Shown: positions 26,152 through 36,671, numbered from the stretch's first letter. The stretch is 49,237 nt of DNA from an uncultured Porphyromonadaceae bacterium (GCA_947177575.1 CAMWVA010000009.1:1-49237); one strand, 5' to 3'. The notes: generated by a model not told the origin, from the letters alone. Numbers and translations are program-made.

Positions 26152-26939
26152 TACCGATTTCAAAGCCGGATAAGCCTCTTTCGGGTCGACGGAAAGTAGA
26201 GATAGAGATATGCTGTACCGACGTTGCCAGTTTAGTTATAGCCGCAACAGCTAAAGTAGACCGTGTTGAGTTATGCGCCGATATTACTGTCGGGGGCGTT
26301 ACTCCTTCAGCCGGAATGATAGACCGTGCCGTGCGGTTAGGTGTACCGAGTGTCAACGTACTTATACGTCCGCGCGGAGGCAACTTCGTGTACAGTGAGG
26401 CAGAAGTCAAGGTTATGGAGGCTGACATAGCTGTGGCAAAAAGCTTAGGTGCTACCGGAGTAGTGATAGGCGCACTGGATCGGGACGGTAAGTTTGATAT
26501 CGCTGTGATGAAGCGTCTGTGCGAAGCGGCAGAAGGTATGGAGCGTATCGTCAGCCGGGCTATTGATGTTGCCGGTTCGCAGTATGAAGCGCTTAATACG
26601 ATTATTGAACTTGGTTGCGAAAGGGTGTTGACTTCCGGTGGTGCCGATAGTGCTCCGAATGGCCTTGCCGGTCTGCAGCGTATGGTACATCAGGCTGCAG
26701 GCCGTGTGGTGATAATGGCTGGCGGAGGAGTACGTCCGGAGAATGTCATGGACCTATATGATGTGTCCGGTATAAGTGCTTTCCATACTACAGCTCACCG
26801 TTCTGAAAGGAAAGATTTTACCGACTGTGGCGAAGTCAGCGGTTTCGGCAGCTATATAGATGCTTACAGCGATATGGGTACCATATATAAGATGGTTGAA
26901 TTACGTGACACACTTAACAACAGACAAACGACAAAATGA
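26148..26939 (+). CDS. cutC: CutC-family protein
   Basis: 263 residues, a TIM-barrel family. Motifs are EICCTDVASLV, RVELCAD...GG.TPS.G, V.VLIRPRGG.F.Y...E, GVVIGALD.DG..D, RAID...AL..I..LG..RVLTSGG, and IMAGGGVRPENV. Together these match CutC along the whole length. The family was first tied to copper tolerance, but its biochemical activity is still unclear. Its overlap with the fucosidase upstream (ATGA) and with the next gene indicates shared expression more than a shared pathway. Confidence 0.93.
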   Translation: MIPISKPDKPLSGRRKVEIEICCTDVASLVIAATAKVDRVELCADITVGGVTPSAGMIDRAVRLGVPSVNVLIRPRGGNFVYSEAEVKVMEADIAVAKSLGATGVVIGALDRDGKFDIAVMKRLCEAAEGMERIVSRAIDVAGSQYEALNTIIELGCERVLTSGGADSAPNGLAGLQRMVHQAAGRVVIMAGGGVRPENVMDLYDVSGISAFHTTAHRSERKDFTDCGEVSGFGSYIDAYSDMGTIYKMVELRDTLNNRQTTK

Positions 26940-29500
26940 ATTACCGATATACACTGTTTCTGACCTTAGCTGCCGCTGCACTTGTGCCCGCACAGGCACG
27001 TCGTCTTAGCGATACACCCGTCAGCCGAGAACGTCTCGAAGAACGTCTGCATACTCTTGACGCTCCCGAAGTAACAGCAGTTCTCAGCACCGATACACTT
27101 GACGGAGACCGTAGGGAGGCTCTGACGTGGCTTTATGCCTACATGCCTTTAGCTGACATTGCTGACTATACACCGGAATATTATCTACGTAATATCGATG
27201 CTACCCTGAGGGCACTTGACGAAATGCCGTGGGGGACGACGGTACCGGAACGTGAGCTGCGTCATTTTGTGCTACCGATACGTGTTAATAACGAAGCTCT
27301 TGATGACTCACGCACGGTGTTTTACGAAGAACTACGGGACCGTGTGCGTGGTCTCAGCATGGAAGACGCTATACTCGAAGTGAATCACTGGTGTCATGAG
27401 AAAGCCACATATCAGCCCAGCGACGGACGCACGTCATCGCCACTGAGCACTGTCAGTCAGGCCATAGGACGCTGCGGTGAAGAATCGACATTCACCGTAG
27501 CCGCTCTGCGTGCCGTAGGTATACCGGCCCGACAGGTTTACACACCGCGCTGGGCTCACACCGACGACAATCATGCATGGGTCGAAGCATGGGCCGACGG
27601 ACGCTGGCATTTCATAGGCGCCTGCGAACCGGAACCTATACTGGACCTCGCATGGTTTAACGCACCGGCCTCACGCGGAATGATGATGAGTACTACAGTA
27701 CCCGGACCCTACGACGGACCGGAAGAAGTATTAGCCTCCACTCCTTATACAACTACAATTAATGTTACCGACAATTATGCCCCTACAGGCGAAACAAAGG
27801 TACGTGTCACTGATGCCGCCGGTAATGCCTTAGCCGGTATTGACGTAGATTTCTGTCTGTATAACTATGCGAGTCTTTTCAATCTTGCCACACGGCGTAC
27901 CGACGAACGTGGAGAAGCTTCGCTACTGACAGGTTTAGGCGATGTGGTGGTATGGGCAGCAGACGGCGACCGTTATGCCTTCGCACCGGCCGGACCTAAA
28001 CACGGCACAGTTACTTTGTGTCTTGATATACCTGCCGATTCGCTTTACCGACGCGACCTGACTCTTACACCGCCGCCTCCATCTGCCACGCTGCCCGTAC
28101 CTACCGAAGCACAGCGTGAGGCTAACGGCCGGCGGTTAGTGTACGAAGATTCGGTGCGCGGAGCTTACGTAGCCACTTTCACCGACCCGATGATGCGTGG
28201 TAACAGCCATAAACTACAGGCATGGCTGAACAGGCAGCCAGCCACTGACCGTGCCAAAGCCGAAGCATTATTAGCCTCAATAAATGAGAAAGACCTTCGC
28301 GATGTCAGTACCGAAGTGCTTGATGACGTTATGTCCAATACACCGGCAGAGGGGTGGAATGACACTTTCATGCGCGATTACGTGCTGTCTCCCCGCGTCA
28401 TGCTCGAGCACCTGCGTCCGTGGCGCGGTTATCTACAGGATATATTAGGACCGGAAGGTATGGAAGCGCTGCGTCGTAATCCGGCGTCGGTAGTTACGCT
28501 TATAGCCGACAGCATACGTACTGACGACGGAGTAGGTTCACGCGGAGCTATAGCATCGCCTGCCGGTTCGTGGCGTACAGGACGTTCAGACAACCGTTCG
28601 CGTCAGGTATTAGCTGTAGCACTGTTGCGCAGTGCCGGAGTACCGGCACGTGTTGATGCTGTGACCGGTAAGACTCAATGGGCCGATGCTAACCGTCAGT
28701 GGCATGACCTTTGGGGCGGCGAAGTTACAGCCGATGATACCTCACGTCCGGAGGTCCGTTTTGCTTACGATGATAACGGAGTTATACACCATCCGAAATA
28801 TTTCAGTCATTTCACCCTGTCACGTATGGAGGAAGGCAGACCGGTAGTGCTCGAATTTGATGACTTCATGACCATTGATGACCTTAATGCCGCCGCACAG
28901 CATCTCGCCCCGGGCACTTATATGCTTATGTCGGGACAGCGTTTGGCTGACGGCAGCGTGTTAGGACGTGCGGAGTTTGTATATCTCGACGGAAAGCAGC
29001 CATTGGTGACAGTCACACTGCCTGTCAGCAACGAACAGATTTCCGTTACAGGTGCTTTTGATAGCGAAACACGTTATGCTGACGTTGCAACAGGCATGGA
29101 AAAAAGTATATTGTCAACTACCGGCCGTGGATATTATGTGTTAGGTCTGATAGGTCCCGGACAGGAACCGACGGTACATGTACTTAACGAACTGGCGGAA
29201 CTTGCCGGCGAATTTGAAGCTGACGGGCGGCGGGTAGTGCTTCTTGCTCCCGATAGCGCCTCACTTCAGCGTCTTGATGCAGCATGGAGTTCAAAATTAC
29301 CCTCAACTGTGGCTTTCGGTATTGACGAAACCGGTGCTGTTGTACGCCAGCTGACAGAAGAACTCGGTCTCGATGCTTCACAGCTTCCCTTGTTGATAGT
29401 GGCTGATACCTTCAACCGTGTGGTTTACACCTCGCAAGGCTATACTATCGGTACCGGCGAACGCCTGCTTGACCTGTTGCGCCGTTTAGGTAAAATGTAG
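26936..29500 (+). CDS. Large secreted transglutaminase-domain protein
   Basis: 854 residues with a signal peptide (LFLTLAAAALVPAQA). A transglutaminase-like core holds the Cys in AIGRCGEEST (Cys180), the His in DDNHAWVEAW (His213) and a following acidic segment (GACEPEP), so the triad looks intact. A carboxypeptidase-regulatory-like beta domain follows (TKVRVTDAAGNALAGIDV, about 285-370). There is then a second transglutaminase-like half with SAGVPARVD but no obvious catalytic Cys, and a thioredoxin-like segment near the C-terminus (VLLAPDS..., LLIVADTFNRVVY). Related Bacteroidales proteins are usually annotated simply as transglutaminase domain proteins, and the substrate is unknown. It overlaps cutC by 4 bp. 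Confidence 0.85.
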   Translation: MNYRYTLFLTLAAAALVPAQARRLSDTPVSRERLEERLHTLDAPEVTAVLSTDTLDGDRREALTWLYAYMPLADIADYTPEYYLRNIDATLRALDEMPWGTTVPERELRHFVLPIRVNNEALDDSRTVFYEELRDRVRGLSMEDAILEVNHWCHEKATYQPSDGRTSSPLSTVSQAIGRCGEESTFTVAALRAVGIPARQVYTPRWAHTDDNHAWVEAWADGRWHFIGACEPEPILDLAWFNAPASRGMMMSTTVPGPYDGPEEVLASTPYTTTINVTDNYAPTGETKVRVTDAAGNALAGIDVDFCLYNYASLFNLATRRTDERGEASLLTGLGDVVVWAADGDRYAFAPAGPKHGTVTLCLDIPADSLYRRDLTLTPPPPSATLPVPTEAQREANGRRLVYEDSVRGAYVATFTDPMMRGNSHKLQAWLNRQPATDRAKAEALLASINEKDLRDVSTEVLDDVMSNTPAEGWNDTFMRDYVLSPRVMLEHLRPWRGYLQDILGPEGMEALRRNPASVVTLIADSIRTDDGVGSRGAIASPAGSWRTGRSDNRSRQVLAVALLRSAGVPARVDAVTGKTQWADANRQWHDLWGGEVTADDTSRPEVRFAYDDNGVIHHPKYFSHFTLSRMEEGRPVVLEFDDFMTIDDLNAAAQHLAPGTYMLMSGQRLADGSVLGRAEFVYLDGKQPLVTVTLPVSNEQISVTGAFDSETRYADVATGMEKSILSTTGRGYYVLGLIGPGQEPTVHVLNELAELAGEFEADGRRVVLLAPDSASLQRLDAAWSSKLPSTVAFGIDETGAVVRQLTEELGLDASQLPLLIVADTFNRVVYTSQGYTIGTGERLLDLLRRLGKM

Positions 29501-29575
29501 GAGAAATTTTAAAGTAGACGACCGTAAATTTTACAGTCAGACTATAAAATTTCTAAAATACTACAAAAAAATCAC

Positions 29576-29583
29576 TATATTTG
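29576..29583 (+). promoter_or_regulatory. -7 element upstream of gpmI
   Basis: TATATTTG matches TAnnTTTG and lies about 100 bp before the gpmI start. The expected -33 TTTG is not evident. The rest of the 186-bp gap shows no clear structure. Confidence 0.5.
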
Positions 29584-29686
29584 CAGTTGCTGCCGACATC
29601 AATGGTCCTGACAGCGTTATATATTAAACAGAAGAAACCGGGCGCAGGGCCAAGGCACCGGCGCCACTAAAACTATATAGAAAAAC

Positions 29687-31198
29687 ATGGCAAGCAAAGC
29701 ACTGTTAATCATCCTTGACGGCTACGGCCTGGGTGACCACAAGAAAGACGACGCAATCTTCAATACCCCAACTCCCTATATGGATAAGCTGGTGGCAGAG
29801 TATCCACACTCACAGCTTGATGCCAGCGGTGAAGACGTAGGTCTGCCCGCAGGTCAGATGGGTAACTCGGAAGTAGGTCATCTCAATATCGGCGCCGGCC
29901 GCGTCGTATATCAGGACCTTGTAAAGATAAACCGCGCCATAGCAGACGGCAGTTGGAATGAAAATCCCGAAATTAAATCGGCTTTCAGCTATGCCCGCGA
30001 GCATAATGTACCTATTCACTTTATGGGTCTCTGCTCAGGCGGCGGTGTACATTCATCTCTCGATCATCTTTACGCTCTTTGCGACACTGCCAAAGCTTAC
30101 AATCTCGACAAGGTGTTCATTCACTGCTTTATGGACGGCCGTGACACCGACCCCCGCAGCGGTACGACATGGCTGCGTGACATCGAAGAGCACTGCAAGA
30201 AGAGCGCCGGAGTCATAGCCGGAGCCATAGGACGATATTATGCTATGGACCGTGACAAACGTTGGGAGCGCCTCAAAGTGGCATACGACCAGCTTGTGTA
30301 CGGCGAAGGCGAAAAGACAGATGATATAATAGCTGCTGTCGAGAAGTCATACGAAGAAGGTGTGACCGACGAGTTCCTCAAACCGATAGTAAACGAAAAA
30401 GTAGACGGCCGTATCGGTGCCGGTCATGTAGTGATATTCTTCAATTACCGTAATGACCGCGCCAAAGAGCTGACCACTGTTCTCACCCAACATGCTGAGG
30501 ATGGTATGGAGCCTATCGAAAATCTTCAGTATTACTGTATGACTCCATACGACGATTCGTTCACAGGTGTACATATCATTTTCCCGAAAGCTGATGTGGC
30601 AGACACCTTAGCCGAGTATCTTTCTGTCAACGGTAAGAAACAGCTTCATATAGCCGAAACCGAGAAATACGCTCATGTGACATTCTTCTTCAACGGCGGC
30701 CGTGAAAAACCGTTTGAAGGAGAGGAACGCATACTTGTGGCATCGCCTAAAGTGGCAACCTATGACCTTCAACCTGAGATGTCAGCTCCTGAAGTGACTG
30801 AGAAACTTGTCGAGGCTATTGACTCGGAGAAGTACGACTTTATTGTTGTCAACTTCGCCAACGGAGATATGGTAGGTCATACCGGTGTCTATGAAGCTAT
30901 TCAGAAAGCAGTGGCCACTCTTGATACCTGTGTTGAGAAAGTAGTAGAAGCAGCTAAGGCTCACGGTTATGAGACCATAATCATAGCTGATCACGGTAAT
31001 GCCGACCATGCTATCAATGAAGACGGTACGCCCAATACAGCTCACTCGCTTAATCCTGTGCCTTTCATCTATGTAACTCCTAATAAGGAGGCTAAGGTGA
31101 AGAACGGTCGCTTAGCTGACGTGGCTCCATCGCTGCTTCACATACTCGGTATGCCTCAGCCTAAGGATATGACGGGTGATAACCTCATAGAGGATTGA
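29687..31198 (+). CDS. gpmI: 2,3-bisphosphoglycerate-independent phosphoglycerate mutase
   Basis: 503 residues, the usual length. The metal-binding N-terminus is [12 protein letters not shown]. The phosphoserine nucleophile lies in [21 protein letters not shown]. Further motifs are [27 protein letters not shown], and the C-terminal metal site [12 protein letters not shown]. It converts 3-phosphoglycerate to 2-phosphoglycerate in glycolysis and gluconeogenesis. The next genes follow closely (24 bp to the nucleotidase start), so it may lead a three-gene transcript. Confidence 0.97.
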   Translation: MASKALLIILDGYGLGDHKKDDAIFNTPTPYMDKLVAEYPHSQLDASGEDVGLPAGQMGNSEVGHLNIGAGRVVYQDLVKINRAIADGSWNENPEIKSAFSYAREHNVPIHFMGLCSGGGVHSSLDHLYALCDTAKAYNLDKVFIHCFMDGRDTDPRSGTTWLRDIEEHCKKSAGVIAGAIGRYYAMDRDKRWERLKVAYDQLVYGEGEKTDDIIAAVEKSYEEGVTDEFLKPIVNEKVDGRIGAGHVVIFFNYRNDRAKELTTVLTQHAEDGMEPIENLQYYCMTPYDDSFTGVHIIFPKADVADTLAEYLSVNGKKQLHIAETEKYAHVTFFFNGGREKPFEGEERILVASPKVATYDLQPEMSAPEVTEKLVEAIDSEKYDFIVVNFANGDMVGHTGVYEAIQKAVATLDTCVEKVVEAAKAHGYETIIIADHGNADHAINEDGTPNTAHSLNPVPFIYVTPNKEAKVKNGRLADVAPSLLHILGMPQPKDMTGDNLIED

Positions 31199-31221
31199 GA
31201 CGCCGCAGTCAAGGTCCGGTT

Positions 31222-32805
31222 ATGAGAAAAAATCTTGTAAGTATCGTGTGCGCCGCCGCTTTTGTGGCGGCGCCCGCTATTGCCGAACGTCTGGTTATAC
31301 TCCACACCAATGATACACATTCCAATATAGAGAGTGATGCCAACGGTGTAGGTGGTGTGCTACAGCGTAAGGCTATAATAGACTCTGTACGTGCCGCTGA
31401 GAAAAACGTCATACTTGTCGACGCCGGCGACATGGTACAGGGTTCGCTTTATTTTAAGTTCTGGCGTGGCGATGTCGAGTATCCGATATTCAACATGATG
31501 GATTACGACATACGTATTCTCGGAAATCATGAATTTGACAACGGACTCGAAGAATTGGCACGTCACTATGCCGATATAAAAAAGGCTGATCGGCTTTCAG
31601 CAAATTATGATTTCAGCGACACACCGCTGAAGGGTATGTTCAAGCCATACGTCATAAAGAAAGTCGATGGTAAGAAGATAGGTTTTATCGGTCTTAATGT
31701 TGACCCAGCAAGTCTGATAGCCGATTATAACACGGGTAATATGCGTTTCAACGACATTGTCGAGACCGCCAACCGTCTTGCCTACGAGCTGAAACATAAG
31801 AAGAAATGTGACCTCGTAGTGGCTGTAACGCATATCGGTTATGACGGTCAGTATATGAAGTCTTCAGATGTTGACCTTGCCCGTGCGAGCCGAGATATAG
31901 ACATAATAATAGGCGGACACTCGCATACAGTGATTGACCCGGACAAGCCCGAGGTCAATCCTTCGCTTGTGCCTAATGCTGTAGGACGTCCTGTGCTCAT
32001 AGCACAGACGGGCCGTTACGGCCGTTATGTAGGTTATATAGCTATCGACCTTGACGGACTTAAAGATGCTGACGGCGAAGATTTTGATTATCGCCTTATA
32101 CCTGTCACCGACCGTTTTGACCCGTCGGTATTTGATAAGCGTATAAGTGCTTTTCTTGAGCCCTATAAGCATAGAGTCGATTCTGTCAACCGTCGTGTCA
32201 TAGCCTATAGCGGTATGGATATGACACCGCTTCCCAACAGTGCATACGCTAATTTCGCCGGTGATTTCGGCCTGTGGTACGCACGTCACATCTCGGACAG
32301 CATCAATGCCGCCGGTGGCAATATGCCTCAGGTGGATTTTGCTGTGATGAATGTAGGAGGCATACGTCAGGATATGCCTAAAGGACCTATCACTGAAGGA
32401 CAAATACTGTCTACCTTCCCTTTCTCCAACCGTGTGGTGATAATGGAGGAGACAGGTGCCGACATAATATCGGCTTTGCAGGCTCCGGCACCTAAGGGTG
32501 GTGAGGCAGTAAGTACCAACGTATATGTTGTGCTTGACTCTGCTTCACAGATAAAAAATATGTATATTGACGGTCGTGAAGTCGAACCCGACAAAACTTA
32601 TATAATGGCCTCGATTGACTACGTAGCAGCCGGCAACGACAATATGACAGCTTTTGCCAACGGTCGTGAGCTATGGCGTGACGACAAAGAGATGTCGGCA
32701 GCTATGATGCGTTATATAACAGACTTCGGCAAGCGGGGTATTCCGGTGACGGCTAATCCCAACGGCAGATTTGTCTATGAGATGCCTCTTTCTCCTGAAC
32801 AATGA
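31222..32805 (+). CDS. 5'-nucleotidase / UshA-like metallophosphoesterase
   Basis: 527 residues from the ATG at 31222. An ATG at 31195 overlaps gpmI and would put charged residues before the signal peptide MRKNLVSIVCAAAFVAAPAIA. The calcineurin-like domain shows VILHTNDTHSNIE, VDAGDMVQGS, ILGNHEFDNG, VAVTHIGYD and IIGGHSHTVI. The C-terminal 5'-nucleotidase domain begins around residue 330 (MNVGGIR, EGQILSTFPFSNRVVIMEETG). Exported enzymes of this type strip phosphate from nucleotides for salvage. The stop overlaps the next gene's start by 4 bp. Confidence 0.93.
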   Translation: MRKNLVSIVCAAAFVAAPAIAERLVILHTNDTHSNIESDANGVGGVLQRKAIIDSVRAAEKNVILVDAGDMVQGSLYFKFWRGDVEYPIFNMMDYDIRILGNHEFDNGLEELARHYADIKKADRLSANYDFSDTPLKGMFKPYVIKKVDGKKIGFIGLNVDPASLIADYNTGNMRFNDIVETANRLAYELKHKKKCDLVVAVTHIGYDGQYMKSSDVDLARASRDIDIIIGGHSHTVIDPDKPEVNPSLVPNAVGRPVLIAQTGRYGRYVGYIAIDLDGLKDADGEDFDYRLIPVTDRFDPSVFDKRISAFLEPYKHRVDSVNRRVIAYSGMDMTPLPNSAYANFAGDFGLWYARHISDSINAAGGNMPQVDFAVMNVGGIRQDMPKGPITEGQILSTFPFSNRVVIMEETGADIISALQAPAPKGGEAVSTNVYVVLDSASQIKNMYIDGREVEPDKTYIMASIDYVAAGNDNMTAFANGRELWRDDKEMSAAMMRYITDFGKRGIPVTANPNGRFVYEMPLSPEQ

Positions 32806-34001
32806 AAACTGACAGAAGCCGGATTTTATCGTTGCCGGCTTTACATAAGCATTACCGCCGTGCAGGTCGTTGTCTGAAGACAGCGGCCTGTGCGGCGGTG
32901 CTGTTATGTCTGTACGGTTGTGCACACGGCAGTGACAGGCATGAGGATTCTGAAGCGGACACTACTTCTGTGATAGCGGCAGAGGAAAAGTCCGATTTCA
33001 CTTCGGAGGCGTGGGCATGGGCAGATTCCGTCACTTGCGCCATGAGTGTGAGCCAAAGGGCCGGTCAGTGTCTTATGCCTTCGGTTTATGCTGTTAGTGA
33101 CCGCCCTACGATGCTGAGGCTACGTAATTATGTGACTGATTGCCACATCGGAGGTATCTTGCTGTTGCGCGGTGATAGCTCAGGAGCGACTGCTATAGCT
33201 GACAGTCTGTGGCAATGGGGCAGAGGTGTACCGCCTTGGGTAGCCATTGATGCAGAGTGGGGATTGGGGATGCGGCTTGCTGGCGAACAGGTATATCCGC
33301 GCAATTTCCGTCTGGCTAAGGTAGCTGATGAAGAAATGATGTTTGATTATGGTTATGAAGTCGGGGAACGTTGCCGTGAAATAGGTATAAATATGGTGTT
33401 GGGACCTGTAGTGGATGTAGGACCTATTACCGGCGTTATGGGTACACGCTCGTTCGGACCTGACCCGCAGGTTGCAGCCTCGTTAGGTGTAGCGTACGCT
33501 ATGGGAGTAGAAAGTGCAGGAGTTATGAGTGTGGCCAAGCACTTTCCGGGGCACGGCAGTCCGGAAGCAGACAGTCATAACCGTGTGGCAGTCGTGAAGC
33601 GTGACAGTGCTGCTCTGCATCATATTGACCTTGTACCGTTTGATGAATACGTATCTCACGGGCTTTCCGGTGTTATGGCCGGCTATCTGAGTGTACCTGC
33701 TCTTGACCCGTCGGGCCGTCCGGCAGCCGTGTCACCGGCTGTGCTACAGGATTTACTGCGCGATGAGATGATGTTTCGCGGTCTGATACTGACTGATGCT
33801 ATAAATATGGGAGGTGCGCGAGGCTATAGCGCAGCTGATGCACTTGCTGCCGGAGCTGATCTCGTGGTAGCGCCTACTGACACAAAAGAAGCCTTAGCTG
33901 AGATAGAGCGTGCTATTGATGAGGGAACACTGACTGAAGCAGCCCTTAGCGAACGCTGTCGCCGGGTGCTCTTCTATAAATATCTCTTCGCAGGAAAATA
34001 A
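32802..34001 (+). CDS. GH3-family glycoside hydrolase lipoprotein (beta-N-acetylhexosaminidase-like)
   Basis: 399 residues. A hydrophobic segment at about 26-40 ends in CLYGCAHG, a likely lipoprotein cysteine, after an unusually long basic N-terminus. The single (alpha/beta)8 GH3 N-terminal domain includes AIDAEWGLGMRL, the NagZ-type loop KHFPGHGSPEADSHN with the His/Asp pair, and LILTDAINMGG with the nucleophile Asp. It lacks the second GH3 domain and so resembles NagZ-class enzymes that release GlcNAc from muropeptides or glycans. Being a lipoprotein, it would act outside the cytoplasm, unlike classical NagZ. Confidence 0.87.
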   Translation: MKTDRSRILSLPALHKHYRRAGRCLKTAACAAVLLCLYGCAHGSDRHEDSEADTTSVIAAEEKSDFTSEAWAWADSVTCAMSVSQRAGQCLMPSVYAVSDRPTMLRLRNYVTDCHIGGILLLRGDSSGATAIADSLWQWGRGVPPWVAIDAEWGLGMRLAGEQVYPRNFRLAKVADEEMMFDYGYEVGERCREIGINMVLGPVVDVGPITGVMGTRSFGPDPQVAASLGVAYAMGVESAGVMSVAKHFPGHGSPEADSHNRVAVVKRDSAALHHIDLVPFDEYVSHGLSGVMAGYLSVPALDPSGRPAAVSPAVLQDLLRDEMMFRGLILTDAINMGGARGYSAADALAAGADLVVAPTDTKEALAEIERAIDEGTLTEAALSERCRRVLFYKYLFAGK

Positions 34002-34063
34002 TACTGCCCACCCTAATGGCGCTATCCCAAAGGAATAGTGAACCCGACATGCAAGATTAACAA

Positions 34064-34765
34064 TTAGAGGCGTCCTTCGTCGTTGTAGGAGTAGAAGCCT
34101 TCGGCGGTCACTATCACATGGTCAAGCATACGGAGGTCAATGGCCTGACATGCCTTTTTGAAGATTGAGGTTATATTATCGTCCTGAGGGCTGGGACGTA
34201 GCTGTCCTGAGGGGTGATTGTGACATAGTACGACACCTTCGGCGTTTTCAAGTATAGCTGTCTTAAGGGTCTTCTTGACATCAAATACCGATGAGGTCGC
34301 ACCGCCTTGGGTTATAGGACGCGAGCAGATTATACGGTTGGCACGGTTGAGCATAACCAGCCAGACCTCTTCGTGTGGGAGGTTGGCGTTACGGTTGGCC
34401 ATGTATTCGTAAATGTCGCGTGCTGTACGCACCTGAAGGCGACTGTTCTTCTGTTGCAGCCATTCGTCATGATAACGTGCCACGAGCGTCATCACTGCTT
34501 CTATCTGTACGGCACGGGTCTTTCCTAAGCCTTTAAGTTCCATTATCTGCTGGCGTGAGCGCCGTTGCAGCTGGAGCATCGAGTTATCGACTGTGGTCAT
34601 AAGTTCGCGGCAGAGCACCGTGATGGGTTTGCCCGGCTGACCGACACGCAATATAAGCGCCCACAAGTCAGCGGTCGAGAGAGTATCACAGCCGTATTTC
34701 CAAGCACGCTCCTGAGGACGGTCATCGGCAGCCAGATCTTTGATTCGGGCGTCGGTGTCGTTCAT
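34064..34765 (-). CDS. radC: RadC-family JAB-domain protein
   Basis: 233 residues. An N-terminal helix-hairpin-helix-like region (RPQERAWKYG, STADLWALILRVG, LKGLGKTRAVQIEAV) is followed by the JAB/MPN domain with the metal motif VVLCHNHPSGQLRPSPQDDNIT. Despite the name, a DNA-repair role has been disputed, and the family's function is not settled. It lies 7 bp downstream of the glycosyltransferase gene and is probably co-transcribed with it. The 62 bp between it and the convergent GH3 gene show no strong terminator. Confidence 0.93.
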   Translation of the reverse strand: MNDTDARIKDLAADDRPQERAWKYGCDTLSTADLWALILRVGQPGKPITVLCRELMTTVDNSMLQLQRRSRQQIMELKGLGKTRAVQIEAVMTLVARYHDEWLQQKNSRLQVRTARDIYEYMANRNANLPHEEVWLVMLNRANRIICSRPITQGGATSSVFDVKKTLKTAILENAEGVVLCHNHPSGQLRPSPQDDNITSIFKKACQAIDLRMLDHVIVTAEGFYSYNDEGRL

Positions 34766-34772
34766 AATTTAT

Positions 34773-35792
34773 TTATTTGCCTTTACGCATTGCTACTTCC
34801 TGTTCGATGTCGCGGCCGTGACCCAACAGAATCTTCCATGTATATGCCCGTATGAAACCGGTGCCGTAGCCTGTTAGCTGTACTATGGAGGCTGCAAGAC
34901 CGAGTGTGCCTATCCGCAGACTGCGTGTAGATATAACGGCACAAATCCAGACAGCTATCAGATAAGCTACGAGAGGAAGTATGCACCACCAGTGCCAGAA
35001 TATGGCAGCAGCAATCATAGCTATACTACCGAGTACGAACAGCGCCGGAAGACAGTGAACCGCTTTGAGCGAACCCGGATAAAGAAGTTTTAGGGTTATA
35101 CGAGACATGCCGAACACATGTACCTGATGCCAGAACTTACGCAGATTTCCACGTCGTTTGTGGTAGACATATACCTCCGGAAAGAGAGCTATATTGAAAC
35201 CGGCACGGCGTATACGTGTGCTCATGTCGATGTCTTCGCTGAACATTTCACGGAATCCCCCTACCTTTTCGAATACGCGGCGTGAGAAACCGGTATTGAA
35301 AGTGCGCGGTGTGAACTTCTCCATCGACACCTTCCCGCCACGTATGCCTCCTGTGGTCAGAAATGAAGTCATAGCGTAGTTTATAGCCTTCTGGGTATCG
35401 GTAAATGAATCATGGGCGGCATCCGGACCACCGAAACAGTCTGTCTCGGGATGAGCAGCAAGAGCAGCACGTAAAGAGGCTATATAATTAGGTGGTAAAA
35501 CACAGTCAGAGTCAACGAAGATGAAAAAATCTCCGTCAGCTCTGACTATACCGTAATTGCGGGCTATACTCCGCCCTTCGTTCTCCTTATAATAATATTT
35601 TAGTTTCATGCGGTCGCTATAGGCATCCGCCTGCGGCCGGCATGGTACGGTCGAACCGTCTTCAACCAGAATTATCTCGAAGCCCTTGTCCGATTGGGCT
35701 GCGAGGCTTTCAAGCAGGTCGGCCACTTCGTCGGGCCTGTTATACACGGGCACGATAATTGAAAACAGTATGTCGTGCTTGGGCGTATCCAT
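34773..35792 (-). CDS. Family-2 glycosyltransferase, membrane-anchored
   Basis: 339 residues. The GT2 nucleotide-binding start is SIIVPVYNRPDEVADLLESL, followed by FEIILVEDGS, the DXD-type motif FFIFVDSDCVLP, and FSRRVFEKVGGF.E.FSEDIDMSTRI. The C-terminal third contains hydrophobic stretches (ALFVLGSIAMIAAAIFW, LPLVAYLIAVWICAVIS), so the enzyme is held at the cytoplasmic membrane. It probably adds a sugar to a surface polysaccharide or lipid carrier; the acceptor is unknown. It lies between efp and radC on the same strand, 42 bp after the efp stop. Confidence 0.92.
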   Translation of the reverse strand: MDTPKHDILFSIIVPVYNRPDEVADLLESLAAQSDKGFEIILVEDGSTVPCRPQADAYSDRMKLKYYYKENEGRSIARNYGIVRADGDFFIFVDSDCVLPPNYIASLRAALAAHPETDCFGGPDAAHDSFTDTQKAINYAMTSFLTTGGIRGGKVSMEKFTPRTFNTGFSRRVFEKVGGFREMFSEDIDMSTRIRRAGFNIALFPEVYVYHKRRGNLRKFWHQVHVFGMSRITLKLLYPGSLKAVHCLPALFVLGSIAMIAAAIFWHWWCILPLVAYLIAVWICAVISTRSLRIGTLGLAASIVQLTGYGTGFIRAYTWKILLGHGRDIEQEVAMRKGK

Positions 35793-35834
35793 AGGCTCTG
35801 ACCTTTGGTGACCGACAAATGAAGAGATGACAGA

Positions 35835-36401
35835 TCAGGCTTTAACGCGGCCTACGTAGTCACCTGTGCGGGTATCAACCTCAATGAGTTCGCCTTCGTT
35901 GATGAAGAGAGGAACCTTAACGGTGGCTCCAGTCTCTACGGTAGCAGGCTTGAGAGTGTTGGTAGCGGTATCGCCCTTCAGACCCGGTTCGGTATAAGTA
36001 ATCTTAAGAGTTGTCTTGACAGGCATTTCGGCATAAAGCACGGTGTCAGTCGAAGCGTCAGATACTACTTCGACGGTATCGCCCTCCTTCATATAAGCTG
36101 CACCGGTTACAAGCTCCTTACTGATAGGAATCTGCTCGAATGTCTCGTTGTTCATAAAGATGTCGTCACCGCCGTCAGCATAGAGATACTGATAAGGACG
36201 GCGCTCAACGCGGACGTCTTCAAGCTTCTCACCGATGTTGAAGCGACGTTCGAGCACACGACCGTCAACAACATTCTTCAGCTTTGTACGCATGAAGGTG
36301 TTGCCTTTACCGGGTTTTACGTGGAGAAATTCGATTACGAAGTAGAGGTCACCATCCATACGGATGCAGGTGCCGTTCTTAATATCCTGAGCGTTAATCA
36401 T
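35835..36401 (-). CDS. efp: Elongation factor P
   Basis: 188 residues from the ATG at 36401 ([17 protein letters not shown]), the normal EF-P length; an upstream frame extension has no family similarity. Three beta domains are apparent: a KOW-like domain with the modifiable loop [10 protein letters not shown] (Lys32 at the tip), the OB domain beginning [19 protein letters not shown], and the C-terminal domain with [36 protein letters not shown]. It relieves ribosome stalling at polyproline. A TAATTTTG element on the minus strand at 36455-36462 could be its -7 promoter. Confidence 0.97.
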   Translation of the reverse strand: MINAQDIKNGTCIRMDGDLYFVIEFLHVKPGKGNTFMRTKLKNVVDGRVLERRFNIGEKLEDVRVERRPYQYLYADGGDDIFMNNETFEQIPISKELVTGAAYMKEGDTVEVVSDASTDTVLYAEMPVKTTLKITYTEPGLKGDTATNTLKPATVETGATVKVPLFINEGELIEVDTRTGDYVGRVKA

Positions 36402-36599
36402 TGTGATTATATGTAGTATATTGTGTTGTTGCGCTGTATCAGCTAATTTTGCCACAAAATTAGAAAAAAAATCGCACACTACCTAACATAAAGCTCATAA
36501 TCATTTGTCATACGCCTTTCTCAGTGAGTCTTAAGAAGAGTAATGAAGCGCCTGTAGGACGTCAAAAAAGGCTAAAAAGGGGGAAAAATGAGGGGATAA

Positions 36600-36631
36600 T
36601 TTGTGAATGTTAAATGTAATAGCTAATTTTG
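36600..36631 (+). promoter_or_regulatory. Promoter of rpmH
   Basis: TTTG at 36600-36603, 20 bp, then TAATTTTG at 36624-36631: an exact consensus match with about 35 nt of leader. It makes a useful internal control for the promoter at 10740-10771. Confidence 0.8.
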
Positions 36632-36671
36632 CACTCTGAAACTCAGAAACGAATAAAATCATAATAGCACA

